A stretch of 64,000 bases of DNA from Mycobacterium florentinum (lineage in GTDB: Bacteria; Actinomycetota; Actinomycetes; Mycobacteriales; Mycobacteriaceae), in NCBI RefSeq assembly GCF_010730355.1, contig NZ_AP022576.1, positions 4,836,001 through 4,900,000 of the forward strand, written 5' to 3'. The first letter of the stretch is position 1. Each line of letters opens with the position of its first letter. The notes beneath the pieces were generated by a model, which worked only from the letters and a program-made list of their open reading frames with translations, made no database searches and had not been told where the DNA came from. Of the stretch, positions 44,143 through 53,288 are shown in pieces. Position numbers and translations under genes: made by a program.

Positions 44143-44216
44143 GATCCCAGCCTCAGCGTCAAGCCGATCGTGGCGAACACCGCCACAGTCAGCAACAGGT
44201 AAATGACCACAGACAT
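44139..44216 (-). CDS. 25-aa predicted membrane microprotein heading the kdp operon
   Basis: ATG 44216 to TGA 44139 encodes [20 protein letters not shown] then LRLGS: one hydrophobic helix of about 18 residues followed by a single Arg near the C-terminus. GAGAGA lies 5 nt before the ATG. The TGA overlaps the kdpF GTG in a GTGA arrangement, the coupling seen for true operon members. It is not KdpF itself, because KdpF follows intact. I know no name for it; the reasonable guess is an accessory Kdp peptide or a translation-coupling leader ORF. Confidence 0.65.
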   Translation of the reverse strand: MSVVIYLLLTVAVFATIGLTLRLGS

Positions 44217-44335
44217 TTTTGTCTCTCGTTCGATGACCGATTGATGCCTGATCGTGCTCGGGCAACAGTAACCTGACCTCGGGTGAGGAGGACAGGTTCG
44301 AGGCTAGGCTCGATCGCGGTCGGCGGCGTTCGCCC

Positions 44336-44352
44336 TTAACGCTTTCTTTACG
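44336..44352 (-). promoter_or_regulatory. Candidate KdpE box (11-bp-spaced direct repeat)
   Basis: TTAACG at 44336 and TTTACG at 44347 (plus-strand reading) are direct repeats 11 bp apart, the spacing bound by OmpR-family dimers. They lie about 120 bp upstream of the first kdp-operon ORF, in a 220-bp gap after trcS that must contain the kdp promoter. A TACTGT -10 candidate reads leftward at 44265-44270. Confidence 0.4.
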
Positions 44353-44436
44353 TCTTGACCGCCACTTTTGCGGTCTTCCTGACCTTTGCCGGCCTCGCCT
44401 GTGGCGCGCGTCTCACCAACCCCCGCGGGCGGTGCG

Positions 44437-45945
44437 CTAGCCGGTGCTCGGACCGTGGATCATCGGCAGCCGCACCCGGAAGACCGTTCGGCCGTTGGCG
44501 GATTCGGCACCAACCGAGCCGTGATGGGCCTTGACGATCGAACTGACGATGGCCAGGCCCAGCCCGATGCCTTGCCCGTCGGACCGCGACGTGTTCGCGC
44601 GGACGAATCGCTCGAACAGCCGGGGGAGCAGATCCGCGTCGATGCCGGGCCCGTCATCGGCAACGGTGAGTTCGGCATACGGTGCGCTGGGATCGCTGCG
44701 GTGGCAAGTGATTGCGGTGGTTACCGTGACGCCGAGCGGCGTGTGCAGCCGGGCATTGCTGTGCAGGTTGCTGACCAGTTGATGCAGCCGGGCATGATCC
44801 CCGCGGACCCAGACCGGTCCCTCGGGCAGCTCTTTGAGCCAGCGGTGCGTCGGCGCGGCGACCGCGGCGTCGTTAACCGCGTTGATGACCAGCTCGGCCA
44901 GGTCGACGTCTTCGTTCTGCAGGTCCTCGCCCTCGCCCAGGCGCGAGAGCAGCAACAGCTCCTCGACGAGCAAGGCCATCCGGCGTGCTTCGGACTCGAT
45001 GCGTGCCAGCGCGTACTCGGTGGTCGGCGGTAGTGCCGAACTGTCCTGGCGGGTCAGCTCGGCGTAGCCCTGAATCGCCGCCAGCGGCGTTCTCAGCTCG
45101 TGGCTGGCGTCGGTGAGGAACTGCCGCATGCGCATGTCGGAATCGACGCGGTGCGCCAGCGCGCTATCCACGTTGTCCAGCAATCGATTCAGCGTGTGTC
45201 CGACGATCCCGACCTCGTTGTCCGGATCGGTGTCTTCCTGCCGGACCCGGACGCTGATCCGGTGGTCGTCGCCGGTGAGCGGCATTGCGGCGACTTCGGC
45301 GGCCGTCGCCGCGACCCGGCGCAGCGGGCGAAGCGTGTAGCCGACCACCCAGACGGTGAGTCCCGCGGTGATCACCAGGGCGGCCGCGATCAGCAGGCTG
45401 GTGGTGATGTATTTGCGGGTCATGATCTGGTCGGCCAGCTTCACCGACATCCCGACGATCAGCAGGTCGGATCCTTCGCGGCGGCTATCGACGCGGTAGG
45501 CGCCCAGGCTGCCGAGTCGTACCGTACGGGGCGGTGCGTCGACCCAGGACAGCGATTCGATCGCGTGAATGACGTCGGGCGGGGCGGGTTTTGGTTGGTC
45601 CTCGGAGAACACCGCCGAGCCGATCACGGTGCCGTTGTGCACGGCGGCGATCAGGTTGCCCGGTGTCTGCCCGGTGAATTCCAGCATCGCCTGGTCTACC
45701 GGAGGCGGGCGGCGGTGCGCCGAGGTGTGCTCGCCGTTCTGGTACCGGGTGTACGAGTTGCTCAACGCGTCGAGGGATTCGGCGACATCGGCGTCGCTGA
45801 TCGCGGTGACATAGCCGCGCAGGCTCAGTACCGAGACCACGCCGACGGACACCAATACCACTGTGACAACGCCTAATACGCCGATCAGTAATTGGCGGCG
45901 CAGCGACCGGGGCAACCAGAAAGGAGTGTTGCGCTGGCCCGTCAT
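44437..45945 (-). CDS. trcS: TrcS sensor histidine kinase
   Basis: 502 aa from ATG 45945. Two membrane helices (RRQLLIGVLGVVTVVLVSVGV near residue 25 and LLIAAALVITAGLTVWVVG near 190) enclose an extracytoplasmic sensor. A HAMP linker follows (TLRPLRRVAATAAEVAAMPL), then H-box DASHELRTPLAAIQGYAELT, and catalytic domain with NLHSNARLHTP, VADDGPGIDADLLPRLF and GIGLGLAIVSSIVKAHHGSV. It phosphorylates TrcR. Its ATG overlaps the trcR stop as ATGA. Orthologue of Rv1032c. The signal sensed is unknown. Confidence 0.95.
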   Translation of the reverse strand: MTGQRNTPFWLPRSLRRQLLIGVLGVVTVVLVSVGVVSVLSLRGYVTAISDADVAESLDALSNSYTRYQNGEHTSAHRRPPPVDQAMLEFTGQTPGNLIAAVHNGTVIGSAVFSEDQPKPAPPDVIHAIESLSWVDAPPRTVRLGSLGAYRVDSRREGSDLLIVGMSVKLADQIMTRKYITTSLLIAAALVITAGLTVWVVGYTLRPLRRVAATAAEVAAMPLTGDDHRISVRVRQEDTDPDNEVGIVGHTLNRLLDNVDSALAHRVDSDMRMRQFLTDASHELRTPLAAIQGYAELTRQDSSALPPTTEYALARIESEARRMALLVEELLLLSRLGEGEDLQNEDVDLAELVINAVNDAAVAAPTHRWLKELPEGPVWVRGDHARLHQLVSNLHSNARLHTPLGVTVTTAITCHRSDPSAPYAELTVADDGPGIDADLLPRLFERFVRANTSRSDGQGIGLGLAIVSSIVKAHHGSVGAESANGRTVFRVRLPMIHGPSTG

Positions 45946-46718
45946 TCCAGCGGCCGCAGCATGTATCCAACACCCCGGACGGTGTGGATCATCGGCTCGC
46001 GGCCCGAGTCGATCTTCTTTCGCAGATACGAGATGTAGAGGTCGACGATGCTGGTGCGTCCGGCGAAGTCGTAGTTCCACACCCGGTCGAGGATTTCGGT
46101 GCGGCTCAGCGCGCGGCGCGGATTGCGCATCAGGAAACGCAGCAATTCGAACTCGGTCGACGACAGCGATATCGGCGCGCCGTCACGGGTGACTTCCCGG
46201 CTGGCGGTGTCGAGTCGAAGGTCGCCGACCTTGAGCGCTTCGGCGGCCGGCGGGGACAGCTGGCTGGACCTGCGCAGCAACCCGCGAAGTCGTGCGACCA
46301 GTTCCTCGAGGCTGAACGGCTTGGTCATGTAGTCGTCGGCGCCCGCGGTGAGGCCGGTGACCCGGTCCATGACCGAATCGCGCGCGGTAAGAAACAGCGT
46401 GGGGGTGTAGGCGTCTGACTCGCGGATCCGCTGCAGAATGCGCAGGCCATCCATGTCGGGAAGCATGATGTCGAGAACCAGCACGTCCGGTGTGACGCGG
46501 TCGAATTTAGCCAGCGCTTCACGCCCATTGTGGGCGATCTCCACCACCCAGCCCTCGTAGTGCAGGGCCATTTTGACCAGGTTGGTCAGCGCCGGCTCGT
46601 CGTCCACCAGCAAAACCCGGATCGGTGATCCGTCGGCACGGTAGATCCTCGGCAGCTGTCCCAGGATGGCTTGACGTGGGCGCTGGCTACCCGCGTATCC
46701 GGAAGTTACGGCGGTCAT
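45942..46718 (-). CDS. trcR: TrcR response regulator
   Basis: 258 aa. After a 30-residue N-terminal extension (RQAILGQLPRIYRADGSPIR) the receiver begins VLLVDDEPALTNLVKMAL, with phospho-Asp in VLVLDIMLPDMDG and Lys in DDYMTKPFSLEEL. The winged helix has ISLSSTEFELLRFLMRNPRRA and GRTSIVDLYISYLRKKID. In M. tuberculosis TrcR binds AT-rich DNA in its own promoter and represses Rv1057. ATG 46718 is used; a TTG 18 nt upstream is possible. Orthologue of Rv1033c. The AT-rich stretch 46737-46790 just upstream would be the autoregulatory site. Confidence 0.96.
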   Translation of the reverse strand: MTAVTSGYAGSQRPRQAILGQLPRIYRADGSPIRVLLVDDEPALTNLVKMALHYEGWVVEIAHNGREALAKFDRVTPDVLVLDIMLPDMDGLRILQRIRESDAYTPTLFLTARDSVMDRVTGLTAGADDYMTKPFSLEELVARLRGLLRRSSQLSPPAAEALKVGDLRLDTASREVTRDGAPISLSSTEFELLRFLMRNPRRALSRTEILDRVWNYDFAGRTSIVDLYISYLRKKIDSGREPMIHTVRGVGYMLRPLE

Positions 46719-47120
46719 GTCCTTGAATTCTCGCAAAGCACATAAGCGCTTGTCACGGAGTTCATAGACTTCTCAAATCTTACGAACCCTCGGATTCGAT
46801 GCTGCGCCGGCGCGGCCGCATACGATGTTGTGCTCCAACGAGTTTCGTTGAGCCGTCCCGGCATGTCCGCAGCGACTTCCACTTCTTGGCCATACAACGC
46901 CGAATTGCGAAGGGCTATAGCTATTTTGAATACTGCGCCGGCCCCTCAAATCTGGTCGTCGAGCGGGGCCAGTTCCCGCCCCGTGGCGAATCCTTGGCCG
47001 CGCGATGTGCGTGCGTTCATCGCCCCGCGACGTTCAGCAGGATCTTGCCGCCACGGAGGAGCAAAAGCACTCGAGGCGCTCGCAGCCCCATAACCCCAGG
47101 GCCCCCGGTGCCGCACATGC
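46719..47120. other. Intergenic region, trcR promoter plus anonymous sequence
   Basis: 402 bp. The 46737-46790 part is AT-rich for this genome and should hold the trcR promoter. I see no gene, RNA or IS remnant in the rest. In M. tuberculosis transposase genes (Rv1034c-Rv1036c) occupy this interval; none are present here. Confidence 0.5.
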
Positions 47121-47156
47121 ACCGGGGCCGCACACCAATTGGTGTGCGGCCCCGGT
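47121..47156 (-). terminator. 36-nt perfect palindrome downstream of the esxI-like gene
   Basis: Two 18-nt perfect complementary halves (ACCGGGGCCGCACACCAA and its complement) with no spacer, 15 bp beyond the esxI-like stop codon. A very stable GC-rich hairpin in that position suggests a transcription end for the PE-PPE-esx operon. No U-tract follows. A partial imperfect copy of the arm (CCGGTGCCGCACAT) lies just left at about 47105. Confidence 0.7.
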
Positions 47157-47170
47157 TGAAACGAGAGGTG

Positions 47171-47455
47171 TCAGGCCCAGCTGGACCCGACGGCGCTGTC
47201 GGTGCTGGCCATGTTGTTGCCGGCCGACTGCACTTTCTGCCCGTGCTGGTTGGCCTGCTCGTAGATCACCTGGAAGTTACGACCCAACTGGGTGATGAAC
47301 TCCTGGCACGCCACCGAACCGGCGCCACCCCAGAAGTCACCGGCAGCCAGCACATCGCGAACGATGGCCTGGTGCTCGGCCTCCAACGAAGCGGCCTGCG
47401 CGCGAATCAACGCACCGTGCGCGTCCACATCCCCGAACTGGTAATTGATCGACAT
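47171..47455 (-). CDS. esxI: WXG100 ESAT-6-like protein, EsxI/EsxN (Mtb9.9) type
   Basis: A 94-aa type VII substrate: MSINYQFGDVDAHGALIRAQ, helix-turn-helix with the WGG turn in AAGDFWGGAGSVACQEF, and QVIYEQANQHGQKVQSAG. The Mtb9.9 group (EsxI, L, N, O, V) is nearly identical in sequence, so the exact letter is assigned by neighbourhood (Rv1037c). It pairs with the EsxJ-like partner encoded 48 bp upstream and is exported by ESX-5, an important T-cell antigen family. Confidence 0.95.
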   Translation of the reverse strand: MSINYQFGDVDAHGALIRAQAASLEAEHQAIVRDVLAAGDFWGGAGSVACQEFITQLGRNFQVIYEQANQHGQKVQSAGNNMASTDSAVGSSWA

Positions 47456-47503
47456 TGTCTACGTCCTCCTGAGTTAAAAGTATTGGGAAGCTGCGAGTTT
47501 CGG

Positions 47504-47800
47504 CTAGCTGCCGAGGATCTGCTGCGAGTGCTGCTCTTGCGTCTCGTAGTTGTTGGCGTCACGGATGAGCCCGTCACGCACACCGTGGAGCATGTTGACA
47601 ATGTTGTTGAACGCCTGGTTCATCTGACCCATCGTGTCGTACGACGTGGCCTGCGCCTGACCACTCCAGCCCGCACCGGCGATGTTCATCGACGACGCCC
47701 ACATCTTGCGAGCCTCATCCGACACCGTCTGCGCGTGCATCTCAAAACGGCCCGCCATCGCACGCATCGCGTGCGGGTCGGTCATAAAACGTGTTGCCAT
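47504..47800 (-). CDS. esxJ: WXG100 CFP-10-like protein, EsxJ (QILSS) type
   Basis: A 98-aa type VII substrate. WXG turn [15 protein letters not shown], followed by [20 protein letters not shown] and the C-terminal secretion motif YETQE (YxxxE) then HSQQILGS, where M. tuberculosis has QILSS. ATG 47800 has a strong GGAGAAAGG ribosome site, so the longer upstream frame is not used. It forms a heterodimer with the esxI product and corresponds to Rv1038c. Confidence 0.95.
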   Translation of the reverse strand: MATRFMTDPHAMRAMAGRFEMHAQTVSDEARKMWASSMNIAGAGWSGQAQATSYDTMGQMNQAFNNIVNMLHGVRDGLIRDANNYETQEQHSQQILGS

Positions 47801-47955
47801 GTTGCCTTTCTCCTTTTTTTCGGGTGATGCCTTCAATAGATGGAAGAGCTGGTGAGTTGGTCTGGGCGCGGTGGTAGCCACGCAGCGGATAGATTACGGC
47901 CTAGCGGTTAACTGCCGGCCTCGAAAGCGTGACATGTGACCCCTATTTTGGCCTG

Positions 47956-49128
47956 TCACACCACAACCTGTTTGGGCATGACGATCGGCTTGAAGCCGTA
48001 CCGCGGACCCGACCCGAAGGCCCCGGCACCCTTGGCTCCGGCCACCATTCCGGGCATGCCGGGCGCACCCATGACCGAGGCTTCCTCGGTCGCGGCGGTC
48101 CAGCCCGAGCCTTCGAGCGGAGCGGTCGCCGCCTCCAGCTGTGTCGCCGGGGCAGCGTTGGCCGCCCAGCTGGCCGGCACCGAGAGACGGCTGACGGTGG
48201 ACGCGTTGCCGAGGCTCGCCGTCGCTGCGCTGCCCAGGCCGCCCGCACCCGCCATCGGCGACACCGAGCTGACCACGGAGCCTTCGATGATGCCGCCGGC
48301 ACCGGCCGGCACCACGTCGCTGACCGCGGCGGCCGGCACCGCGGCGCCGGCCAGGGTGTGGCCCAGCGATACCGCGGTCGGGATGGCTGTCATGACGAAC
48401 CATGCCGAGGTGTTGACCGCGCCGTTGATGGCGTTGAACACCGACGGGGTGCCAAGGAAGCCGTCGATCGATTGCAGCAGGTTGTTGCTGCTGAACGGGA
48501 TTTGTAGCGCGTCGGTCAACGAGCTCAAATCGAATGCGGACAACGCCTGGGGCGCGAAGTCCGCCGCCTGGACCGCGTCATTGGCACCGAGGGCGGCCGG
48601 GTCAGTGGTCGTGGCCAGCGGTGTCACCGGCTGCAACATCCCCGCCGCCATATCCGAGGCGGCCTGGTAGGCGGTCATGGCAGTGGCGTCCTGCACCCAC
48701 ATCTCGTTGTACTCGACCTCCAACTCCATGAGCTGCGGGAGGCTGAACGGGACGGCCGCGAGCGCAGCAGCGAACTCTGCGCGGTTGGTGAAGACCAGCG
48801 CCGGGCTCACCACCCCGGCGTACGCCGCCTCGAAAGCGGCGGCCGACGATGATGCCGCGGCGCTCGCCTGCTCGAGCGCGGCCGCCGTGTCGGTCAGGTA
48901 CGTCACGATCGGCTGTGCCGCGGCCGCGGCCGCGGACGACCCACCACCGGTCCACGCGTCGGTCGTCAGCGTCGTGATGATCGATTCCCACGACGTTGCC
49001 GTGGTGCTCACCTCGGCGGCCAGGTTGGCGTACGCGGTTGCGGCGGCCATCAGCGGCGCCGAGCCCGGGCCGGTCCACACGAGTGTCGAGGTGATCTCCG
49101 GAGGCAGTGCTGCAAAGTCCATAACCAT
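47956..49128 (-). CDS. PPE family protein (PPE15-like)
   Basis: 390 aa. MDFAALPPEITSTLVWTGPG is the PPE start; the usual SFFGxN loop is replaced by PFSLPQLMELEVEYNEMW. The tail has SRLSVPASWAANAAPAT (SVP motif) and ends GPRYGFKPIVMPKQVVV, matching what I recall of PPE15 (Rv1039c). ATG 49128 is 11 nt after GAGGAG; ATG 49122 is the conserved alternative. It is encoded just after its PE partner and should be exported as a PE-PPE heterodimer by ESX-5. Confidence 0.92.
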   Translation of the reverse strand: MVMDFAALPPEITSTLVWTGPGSAPLMAAATAYANLAAEVSTTATSWESIITTLTTDAWTGGGSSAAAAAAQPIVTYLTDTAAALEQASAAASSSAAAFEAAYAGVVSPALVFTNRAEFAAALAAVPFSLPQLMELEVEYNEMWVQDATAMTAYQAASDMAAGMLQPVTPLATTTDPAALGANDAVQAADFAPQALSAFDLSSLTDALQIPFSSNNLLQSIDGFLGTPSVFNAINGAVNTSAWFVMTAIPTAVSLGHTLAGAAVPAAAVSDVVPAGAGGIIEGSVVSSVSPMAGAGGLGSAATASLGNASTVSRLSVPASWAANAAPATQLEAATAPLEGSGWTAATEEASVMGAPGMPGMVAGAKGAGAFGSGPRYGFKPIVMPKQVVV

Positions 49129-49183
49129 TTTGTGTCCCGCTCCTCTTATGGGTCGAATGTGTGAATTAGGTCGGTGCCGCGGT

Positions 49184-50116
49184 CTAGACGGCCGTCAGTT
49201 TCGGCATGACGATCGGCTTGACGCCGTAGCGCGGCGCACCGAAGCCGCTGGACGCGCGTCCCGCGCCCGTGACCATGCCGGGCATGCCGGCCATCGGTGT
49301 GCCGGTGCCGGCTTGCGGTGCCGCGCCGGTCCAGCCCACGGTGTGCAGCGGGGTGGCGGTGGTGCCCACCACGGGAGTGACCTGACTGCCGACCCAGCTC
49401 GGCGGGACCGACATGTTGCCGACCAGGGTGCCCTGGCCGATGCCGACCACCGGCATCGCCCCAGCCATGCCCCCCATGCCGACCGGCATGGGCGTAGTCG
49501 AGGCGGCGAGGTCCGCGGCGCCCGCGGCGGCGGCGGCGTCACCGATCGTGTCACTACCGGCGGGAAGCAGACCACCACCGGCCATACCGAGGAGGGCGGA
49601 GGCCGCGGAAGCATAGTTGCCACCACCGATGTTCAGGATGTTGGCACTGTTACCGGACAGGCCGAACATCCCGCCCAGCATTGTCGGGTTGGTGAAGTTG
49701 CCGGTGCCACCGAGCAGGTATTGGAGCCAGTCCAGCGCGGTGCTGCCGGGGCCGGGAGCCTGGACCTGCGAAATCGGATCCGACAGCAGGCTGAATTGCG
49801 AGGGGTCGGCACTCTGCAGCGCTGCCGATGCCGCATTGTTGGCCTCGGTGTCGCTGTAGCTGGTGGAGCTGCTGCCCAGGTTGGTCGTATACGTCTCCAG
49901 CTGCGTCTGAGCGTCGGTCGCGGTCGTCTGGTAGGTGGTGCCGAACGCCGAGAAAATCGCCGCCTGCTGAAGCGACACCGCATCGGCGGCGGCCGGAGCG
50001 ACAACCGTGGTCGCGGCCGCGGCGCCCGCGTTTTGCGCCGCCAAGTTGGCGTTGATCGCTTCCAGCTGCCCCTGCGCGGCAAGCAACTCTTCAGTCACTG
50101 TTGTCAGGAATGACAT
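49184..50116 (-). CDS. PE family protein (PE8-like) with an SVP-type C-terminal domain
   Basis: 310 aa from ATG 50116, with GAGGAG 8 nt upstream. The PE domain is residues 1-95 (MSFLTTVTEELLAAQGQLEA) with the type VII motif YSDTE at 87-91. The C-terminal 215 residues have NMSVPPSWVGSQVTPV and end APRYGVKPIVMPKLTAV, closely like the adjacent PPE protein's ending. PE8 of M. tuberculosis (Rv1040c) is shorter by about 35 residues as I recall. It heads the four-gene operon PE-PPE-esxJ-esxI. Confidence 0.92.
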   Translation of the reverse strand: MSFLTTVTEELLAAQGQLEAINANLAAQNAGAAAATTVVAPAAADAVSLQQAAIFSAFGTTYQTTATDAQTQLETYTTNLGSSSTSYSDTEANNAASAALQSADPSQFSLLSDPISQVQAPGPGSTALDWLQYLLGGTGNFTNPTMLGGMFGLSGNSANILNIGGGNYASAASALLGMAGGGLLPAGSDTIGDAAAAAGAADLAASTTPMPVGMGGMAGAMPVVGIGQGTLVGNMSVPPSWVGSQVTPVVGTTATPLHTVGWTGAAPQAGTGTPMAGMPGMVTGAGRASSGFGAPRYGVKPIVMPKLTAV

Positions 50117-50475
50117 CCATTGCTCCTCTAGTGTTCGAACCATGTCGACCCAAAAAACTGGGTCAACCCTGTGTGGTGGCGTACGAGCCCCTGTGTACTG
50201 GCGTAAGGCTAATTTCCCCACTGACCAACTTCCCGACCGAAAGGGCGTGGGTGACGGGCGTTTACGGCGTCTTAACGCTGACGCCAGCAGTTTTAACAGG
50301 GTCTTGCTGGCCGACATGGCGGTGTCATTTGTTACGCAGAGTCGGGTAGCTGAAAGTCCCGCGGGGTGCGCATCGTACGCGAAGTACGGCCGGCGCGCAC
50401 GTAGGGAATTCGGCCTAATTTGGGCGGGACGCGGTTTCCCTGAGTTGGGTCTCGCGCGCTAGATTCGCCGCCGGG
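50117..50475. other. Intergenic region upstream of the PE-PPE-esx operon
   Basis: 359 bp between the PE start and tRNA-Leu. It must contain the promoter of the leftward PE operon, but I recognise no specific element; no gene is supported on either strand. Confidence 0.5.
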
Positions 50476-50552
50476 GCCCCCATAGCCCAATTGGCAGAGG
50501 CAGCGGACTTAAAATCCGCCCAGTGTCGGTTCGAGTCCGACTGGGGGCACCA
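50476..50552 (+). tRNA. leuX: tRNA-Leu (anticodon TAA), short variable arm
   Basis: 74 nt plus encoded CCA. Acceptor GCCCCCA/TGGGGGC, D-arm with a 9-nt loop, anticodon stem GCGGA/TCCGC with loop CTTAAAA (anticodon TAA), variable loop CCAGT of only 5 nt, T-arm GTCGG/CCGAC with TTCGAGT. The anticodon says Leu, yet Leu tRNAs normally have a long type II variable arm. The position next to PE8 matches leuX of M. tuberculosis. Confidence 0.93.
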
Positions 50553-50575
50553 CAAAAGGGGTGCCCGTCACGGGC
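50545..50575 (+). terminator. Hairpins after tRNA-Leu
   Basis: GGGCACC (50545-50551, including the tRNA 3' end) pairs with GGTGCCC (50560-50566). An alternative hairpin GCCCG-TCA-CGGGC (50563-50575) overlaps it. Both could stop transcription after the tRNA. Confidence 0.4.
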
Positions 50576-50647
50576 AGCCACCCGTTGGTAAATGACATCG
50601 GCGGGCGACCGGCGGCGAAGCGCCCATGCCCAATCACGAGGTCAGCT

Positions 50648-50977
50648 CTACATTTTGCTGCGGTTCTGCGGGCAATACGCCGCGACCGCCGCGCCCACGA
50701 TGCTGCCGGCGCCCATGTTGCTCACCCCGAGCGCCTTTTTCACGTCGTCGACGGTTTGGGCCATCGTGTCCCCGGCGTCGAAGTCCTGGCACACCGCGTG
50801 GCCGGCGTTGATCATCATCTGGTCCTGCCCGTTGGGCCAGCTCAGCCCGCGTTGCTGCAGCGTGCGCAGGAACGTGTCATCCGCCCCGTCGGCATTCGCG
50901 ATCGGGGCGAGGGCGAGGGCAACAAGACCGGTCACCACGGCAGCGATCGGGCTTGCCAACCATGCCGTGTTCTTCAT
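50648..50977 (-). CDS. DUF732 secreted protein
   Basis: 109 aa. A signal peptide (MKNTAWLASPIAAVVTGLVA, cleavage after ANA) precedes a small helical DUF732 domain with DDTFLRTLQQRGLSWPN, INAGHAVCQDFDAGDTMAQTV and AAVAAYCPQN; the two Cys can form a disulphide. ATG 50977 follows AAGGAG, so the upstream open frame is not used. The family is common in mycobacteria and has no established function. Confidence 0.9.
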   Translation of the reverse strand: MKNTAWLASPIAAVVTGLVALALAPIANADGADDTFLRTLQQRGLSWPNGQDQMMINAGHAVCQDFDAGDTMAQTVDDVKKALGVSNMGAGSIVGAAVAAYCPQNRSKM

Positions 50978-51120
50978 TTCGTCTACTCCTTGGTGAATCA
51001 GGCAGGACCAAGAGCCTAACTTCGTCTTGACGATATGTCTTGGCAACGGGTTTATCGGTATCCCCCCGATGCCTGGCTTACGCCGGCTCTGTCGCATGAG
51101 ATATGTTCCAGCACAAGTGA

Positions 51121-53227
<2,107 letters not shown>

Positions 53228-53288
53228 CGCGCCGCCTGCTCGCGTGACATTCATCAGCGTGACAACTTCCACTTGTTAGGTCGATCGC

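Noticed and set aside
46719..47120. IS-element remnant expected between trcR and esxI from M. tuberculosis
   Set aside because: No transposase-like coding sequence or terminal inverted repeats are visible; the palindrome at 47121 is unspaced and sits at the esx operon end.
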